A DNA stretch of 64,000 nucleotides from Serinus canaria (Eukaryota; Chordata; Aves; Passeriformes; Fringillidae): the NCBI RefSeq assembly GCF_022539315.1, contig NC_066322.1:17184765-17248764 (forward strand), in the 5' to 3' direction. Made by a program: the position numbers and the translations under genes. The notes below the pieces were generated by a model that had not been told where the DNA came from, did not search any database, and worked only from the letters and a program-made list of their open reading frames with translations. Below are positions 58,144 to 64,000 of this stretch, one piece after another (the first letter of the stretch is position 1; each line of letters starts with the position of its first letter).

Positions 58144-58149
58144 AATAAA
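58144..58149 (+). terminator. HCCS polyadenylation signal (proximal)
   Basis: AATAAA about 195 bases after the HCCS stop. A second AATAAA lies at 58383-58388. Either or both may be used. Confidence 0.6.
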
Positions 58150-58382
58150 GTTACAGTGGCAAAAACACGGATCTTTAGTTTTCTTAAGAACTGGGAAGCC
58201 TTTCTTACTTTGTCTCAGATTCTGCATAAGCTCGCCTTCTTTTCATTTAGTGACTTCAGTGGTGCTCCAAATACATTGCAATTCTGATTTTGACTGGAGT
58301 TTTGAGTATTACTTGATTGTTGAAAACTGGAAATTTCATAAAATATTTCACATATTTAAAGAATTTGGATACTTCCATGATG

Positions 58383-58388
58383 AATAAA
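58383..58388 (+). terminator. HCCS polyadenylation signal (distal candidate)
   Basis: AATAAA about 435 bases after the stop codon of HCCS. Confidence 0.45.
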
Positions 58389-58399
58389 GGGTAAAAGTT

Positions 58400-61300
58400 C
58401 TGGAGTCTTTCAAATTACATGTTTTATTTACATAATAAAACCATGTATTTGTTTTCACACAGACATTTTACCTATTCAAATACACACTTCCTCAGAAAAC
58501 TTTAGTTAATCAGGAGTTGTAGTGTGGTATGAGTATTTTAAAGGTGTATTATGCAGAAAAGGAGAATATACTCATGCCTTAATCTGCAATTTTTCTTTGA
58601 ACCGAAGAACACCGTTAGAAGCAGGAAATGAGTATCACTTTTAAAGTAGCATTTCTAAAAGGACAAAATTGATATTTAATGGCTATTTATTTGAATATTT
58701 AAAAAATGGTTTTCTGAGTAAGGAAATATATTATTACAGTATTTTCATATCCGTAATGTGTGTCATGTTATGAATTCAGGACAGAGCTAAGCCTTACTTA
58801 AAGAACCTCCCGCAGTGCATCTGCATTTGGCATCCTGGCTGCATTAATGAAAGCATGTTTTTTTTATATAATAAGGAATTGCACAGGGGGTGTGACTACA
58901 CAGCCACACAGTGAGTATAGTGAGGTGTATTACAGGTACATAACTGGGCTAAAAGGGTGTCAGAAGTGCCAAGGGAGGAGGTTGACTGGAGTGTTTTCTG
59001 AGGGCGATGCATGGCGTAAAGATTTGACTGTTGTCTGTTCTTAGTAAGGGAAACTAACTTTTTAAAGTCTTCCACTGTAATAGCTTTAAGTTTGCATGAC
59101 CCAGTAAGTTTCAGGTGCTGGGCAAAACATTTGGGAATGCAAAAGAGTGAGAGAATAGCACATTGTAGCTTCTCAAATGGGAGAAGCTGCCTTCTTGAAA
59201 CTCCCCAACCTTAATGGGAAAGTAGCTGTACATTTCATTTTCTGAAAGTGGCCTGTGTTTAACTGACATTGGAACTTTCCCTTTTCCCTTTTCCCTTTCC
59301 CTTCCTTTTTTCTTTTGATAAGAAGCCCCTCTTAATGTTTCAGGAAAGTCACTTCCCATGTAGAGAAAAATTAGTCAGGGAAGCTTTCCTAATTTAGAAT
59401 TCTAATGACCACAAATATTTCCCACTTCAGAGACAACTGTTGTGCGTGGTAGGAATAAATATTATCCAAAATCCTAAGAGGAAAACCATGCTCTTACCCA
59501 TATGCACTTTGCTTATTCTTTTTTCACCTTTTCAGTGATAGATATATACATATTTATATATAAATGATAAACAGGAAATATAAAAATTCCATCTAAATAG
59601 GCAATATAGGGATGAGAAAAATGAAAAGAGAGTTTGTATGAAGCAAATGAAGGAACTGACTCATGAAGGAACTGCTCTGTTCTAACAGTAAAGATTGAGG
59701 TGGGAACCCACCCACCTCTTTCTGGGGTGGTGGGTTTTTTTCCTATGGGATTAGTTTGGTAGTTGTTGGTTTATGTATTTGGTAACTTGCTACACTGAGG
59801 ATTCTGTATTTCTCATAACTAAATACAGAAAGGCTAAACCACCGTAGGGAGTACTTCAGAAGCTTCAAAAGCTCGAGTTTGCTTTGTTGATTTTGGCAGT
59901 GTGATGTTCAGAGTGTGGAAATTGTAATTGCTGCTAAATCTGGGGAAACTGTCACAAGCCACTTCATGTGTTTAATGTCTCCTGTTACGTTCCATCTACC
60001 ACAGATTCAAAATTGTGCTTTTCTGTGCTACTGTTAATGAAATGTACTACTTTGTCATCAAATTTAAAGGAGAATCAATAAATATACTTTTCTTAACTTT
60101 GGTATTTGGTGGTCATGCTTTTAGCTGTAAGAATTATTAAAATGAGCTTTTATATGTGTCATATGAGATTCTAGTCTGTTACAACTAAAATCTTGCTATA
60201 GAGTATATATTTGATATTGTTACTGTGTATTGTATGTTACTACAACTTAACTATTGTCACAAAAAAAAATCCCAGAAGACTAAATGAAAATAATTTCTAC
60301 AAGCAGTAATACTTAAGAAAGTAAATGGAGTTTTCTTCTTTAGGCTTGGGTTTCTTGATGCATGATGCATAGATGTTAGAATTAAAATTATAATTCCAAT
60401 GTAAATTTGAAAAATGGTGATTTAAATTGGGCTTTTTTTAATCCTTAGGAAGGATGTTTTAATTAAAAAAAACTATTGTTCACGCTATATTGAAAGAAAT
60501 GTGTGTATATGCATAAATAAATACATTGATATGCTTTCTTTGTAAGTATAGGAAGGTATGGAGAGTTCTTGGAGCCCAAGAAAGTGAAGAAGTATCCTGA
60601 TCAAGTCCTTTCAGGGAATTCTGCAATGACATTGGGTTCCCAGTCATGGTCAGGCTGAAACAGAATTTTGGAACCCATCTCAAACTAAGGTTAAGCTTGT
60701 GCACATTCCAAAGGGAAAATGCAGACACTCACTGAAGAAAAGCTGCTTCTATAATTAGTTCTGTATTTAGGTATCTGAAGTTCCTCTGTGTTCTGCTTTA
60801 CTGTATCAAAGCCCTGCTTGACCTATTATGTTTGACTCTTGCAGATGAAACAAGTTAGGGGTGCCCTCCTGGCCTGCCCTGAAGATGTGTGCTTAAGAAT
60901 GTCAGTGCCCAGAAACTGCACTCTCTGGGACTGGTGGAAAAGGACTCCAGCATAACATTCCCAGCTGTAATCACATGCAGTCAGGAGTGGTACTGGCCTT
61001 GATTTCCCGGAGCAGGAAGCCATTCTGCATTCAGGTACGGGTTTTGGCCACTTGTGGTTGTGTCGCTTCAGGCTGCAGCAGCTCCCCTGCACTGGGGTGC
61101 CTGGCACTGCTGCCACTCTACAGGGGCACCAGGCTGGCCTGCTCTGCCTCCAACACCCGCCCTGCTCAGTCACGAGGGACCAGCTCTCTGCTCTTCTGCA
61201 GTTTGTCCTGTTAGTATCTGGCCAACAGGAGTGCTCTGTAACTGGGGAGTAATTCAGAGGCTGATCTTTCTCAGATGCCTGGAGTTCCTGTCTCTCTTGA

Positions 61301-64000
61301 GTCATCCTGCGTTTTGCTCTTGGAGGCAGTTTGGAAGGGGGAGCTGTAGCTCTTCTGTCTCTCATTTATTTTTTTTTTCCCTGTCCCCTAGAAACACCTT
61401 TGCTCCTTCCTTTCATACTATGCTCATGGTCCTAGCTGCAATCCCTCTAAGAATTTTTCAGCTAAGCCTTAAAATTTCTGCCCTGCTTTGCTGTAAAAGA
61501 GAGACTGTGTTGCTGTAGGATAGTTGTGTCCATTCTTGATTATTGCTACTTTCTACTGCCAGAGTAAAGTGTTCTGGATCACCACTTTCGAATTGTGAGG
61601 TGGAAGAGGCATGCTAGTTTAGTGTGAAATTTTGTCTAGTGTTTACATAATTTATTTACCATCAGGACTTTCATGTGCTCTGTAAATTTGAAGTCTCAAA
61701 TGTGCTGATGAATACTGTTCTGCACTCTCTCAGTGCTCTGAAAATGGTCATAAATACTCTGTCATCTTATGCACTCCCATTGTGTTTGTTCCACTCTTGT
61801 ATCCAAGTGTGGGGGAAGAGGAGCTAATGTGCCAAATTGCAAGAGATGAAGGCAGGTACATTGCTGTAGCTCAGCAGCTAAAAATGAACTGCCAGACTAA
61901 GAAGCACTTCCTAATATTTGGATGCCAGTCTAAGAAGCACTTCCTAATATTTGGACTTCTACTAAAGTTTGTTTTTGATAGAGGGTAGAAATGCCTCTTT
62001 CAGAGACATCACTTTTTAAAGACATCTGTTCCCAGCACTTACTAAATGATAGGGTATGCTAATTCTCTGTATCCTTTGCTTACACCTGGAGGAGAATCCA
62101 TGTAGTAAGGTTCCACAAGCCAATGTACTGGATGTGGCAGCTGAATGTTTTAAGGATAGATGCTAGATGTGCTTATTTCTTCAGTATCATACCCTTCCCT
62201 ACCCACAAATACCTTTACATATGTTATTTTAAAAAATGCACAGGATTGCTAGCTTTTTATAAATTTTTAGTAGGCAATTTCCTGCATTTTTAATCTCACT
62301 GAAAGAAAATGTATTCTGTTTATCATTCCACCTCTGTACAAGGTAAATTGCATGCAAAGATCTTTATGCAGTGAATCAAGTAAGTATTGATTCTCTCATC
62401 AATGGAATCTATGGTCATATTAGACATGTCAGGTCATAAAAAGCAACCAGTTTAGTTTGCATTAGATGGCTAATCACTTTTATGTGCTTCTCCTTCAAGA
62501 AAAAAACGGCTTGTCAAACTCCTTAAGGAAGAATCTTATATTCTTCTATGAATGTGACAGTTACATCCATTTGGTCTTACTACTTGTACATCACATTGCA
62601 TAGAAACTTCTGGGCAGAGGACTGGACTCCAGACCCTGTAATGGGGCCTTGGCAACGTGTGAAATGACACGTTATTACCAGGGAGCCACGGATTCTGATG
62701 GCAGCTCCCCCAATATGGGTCTGCCTATCTGCAGTGTGGGTACATACTTTTGACTGGAGTCAGAATGAATCCAATTTTCAAAGGATTATGTAAATTTATT
62801 GGAAGTATTGGGATAGTTATCAGGCTTCATTAAGAAAATTTAAAAGATTAGATTATTTCTTTTGCTGACGTTAGTTGGGACCATGGCCTCTCTCATAAAA
62901 TAAAAACTATCACATTTGTTTTCTACATATTATGAGAAAAAAAAAAGACTGTCACGTTTTTTGTTTTCCAATGTTATGCCAATTTTGTGGTAACTACAGA
63001 AAGTTTTAGCTATTTTGCTAACATGCTGCTGTTCTTGCCTCCAGCTTCTGAAGACTATGACCCCATAAACCTCCTGTCTGCAGAGATAGCTAATGCTTTA
63101 ATTGATCATTAGTACACTTTCAAAATGAGTTCAAAATCTGCCAAAAGATTAAGTGTCTCAGGGAATTGACTGAGAGCAGTTTGATGCATGGAGGATAAAT
63201 GCAAGTGCCTTTAAAAAGCACTGCTAGATCACAAATCCTTGAAAAACTTGCTTCTAAAAAACCTACAAGGAAAAGTAATAGCAAAGGTTTTTCCTCTGCT
63301 TTGTTTTTTCCTCAAATTAAGTATTTTTTAATATATCAATGAGAATTTGTTGCTTCATTTCCAAGAACTGAAAAGCAAAACCTCATGAAAATGCTGAATT
63401 TAACCTTACAGCAAACCATGCAATTTTTGGCAGCTTTAATTTGCAATGTAAATTTTTTGTTAAATGGGTTCATTTCAACTTTAAAAAATACACAGAGGAA
63501 AAAAAAGAAAATTTCCCACTAGCTGTACTTAAGAATACTAGCAGGAAAATACTTCCATGTTTTATGATGTATTTTCACAATTACTGGGATTGCTTCTCTT
63601 TCTATTTTCTTAAAGCTTTTTCCTTAGTTTATTTGGAGAGATCTTTACAGGTTTCCTGTTGGTTTCTCTCTGCCATTTTTGTACAAGCCACTTTGGGTAA
63701 GACTTCTACCACTGCAATAAAATAACACTTTCAGTTGTTACTAGAGAAATGGTGGCTTCTTTCTCAGGTCTCTGAAAAAGCGGTGCAGTTTAACTCAGGT
63801 AAGGACAGCTCTGGCTATGCCATTCTGGCTGCATTAGAGCTGGCAGCACTGTTGTATCCAAAAATATGGGCACTGCAGCTGTCCTTTAGCAGTGCCAAAA
63901 GGCAGAGGTGTTGCACTGGTCAGCTGTCACCTTCGCTGTGGTTATGGGTTCCTCATTAGTGTTGGTCTTGCGAACCCCTAATGGGCAACTGCAGTGACCT
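58400..64000. other. Downstream of HCCS, no recognised gene
   Basis: 5.6 kb, mostly AT-rich. Contains a short T/C-rich run (about 59276-59315) and a 33-bp tandem duplication (61892-61957). Slightly GC-richer at about 60950-61250 with chance frames. No exon of RWDD3, ARHGAP6 or any other known neighbour was seen. Confidence 0.65.
61892..61957. repeat. 33-bp tandem duplication
   Basis: Two copies of ccagactaagaagcacttcc taatatttggatg differ at one or two positions, unit 33 bases. A recent slippage or duplication in non-coding DNA. Confidence 0.92.

Noticed and set aside
57712..58227. 171-codon minus frame opposite the HCCS last exon
   Set aside because: Shadow of the GC-rich HCCS last exon, which matches a known protein on the plus strand.

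Overview
This window looks like nuclear DNA from a sauropsid, most likely a bird. The evidence is vertebrate genes with short GT-AG introns, AT-rich non-coding DNA broken by sharp CpG islands, and fragments of CR1 LINE in the avian style (3' end with 'ggaggtcttttccaaccttaatgat'). A probable solo LTR in one place fits a songbird, but I cannot prove the order from sequence alone. Three protein-coding genes are recognisable, and only their exons are coding. Nearly all other open frames are chance.

Left part (1-9.6 kb): ALG14 on the minus strand, exons 1-3 of a likely four. Exon 4 lies beyond the left edge. It starts in a CpG island that carries an inverted pair of ZNF143/THAP11-type sites, ETS-like sites and a 42-bp minisatellite. 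A second, isolated GC-rich patch sits just upstream of exon 3. Next comes about 14 kb without a recognised gene (9.6-23.3 kb), holding an (ATCT)21 microsatellite and purine-rich stretches.

Middle (23.3-43.5 kb): TLCD4 (TMEM56) on the plus strand, with a CpG-island promoter and probable untranslated exon 1, then six coding exons giving a 262-residue TLC-domain membrane protein. ALG14 and TLCD4 are divergently arranged, as next to each other on human 1p21.

Right part: about 9 kb without a gene (43.5-53 kb) with a CR1/LTR mosaic, then HCCS (53-58.4 kb, plus strand), complete, with a CpG-island promoter and six coding exons giving 272 residues. HCCS is X-linked in human and RWDD3 is the usual neighbour of TLCD4, so this junction is the main synteny surprise. 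A ~140-bp sequence occurs twice, once just upstream of HCCS and once in its last intron. From 58.4 kb to the end no gene is recognised.

The three genes do not form a pathway: ALG14 acts in ER N-glycan precursor synthesis, TLCD4 is a membrane protein of uncertain function, and HCCS attaches heme to mitochondrial cytochrome c. Exon borders were placed by reading splice sites and conserved protein segments by eye; comparisons with human proteins are from memory.
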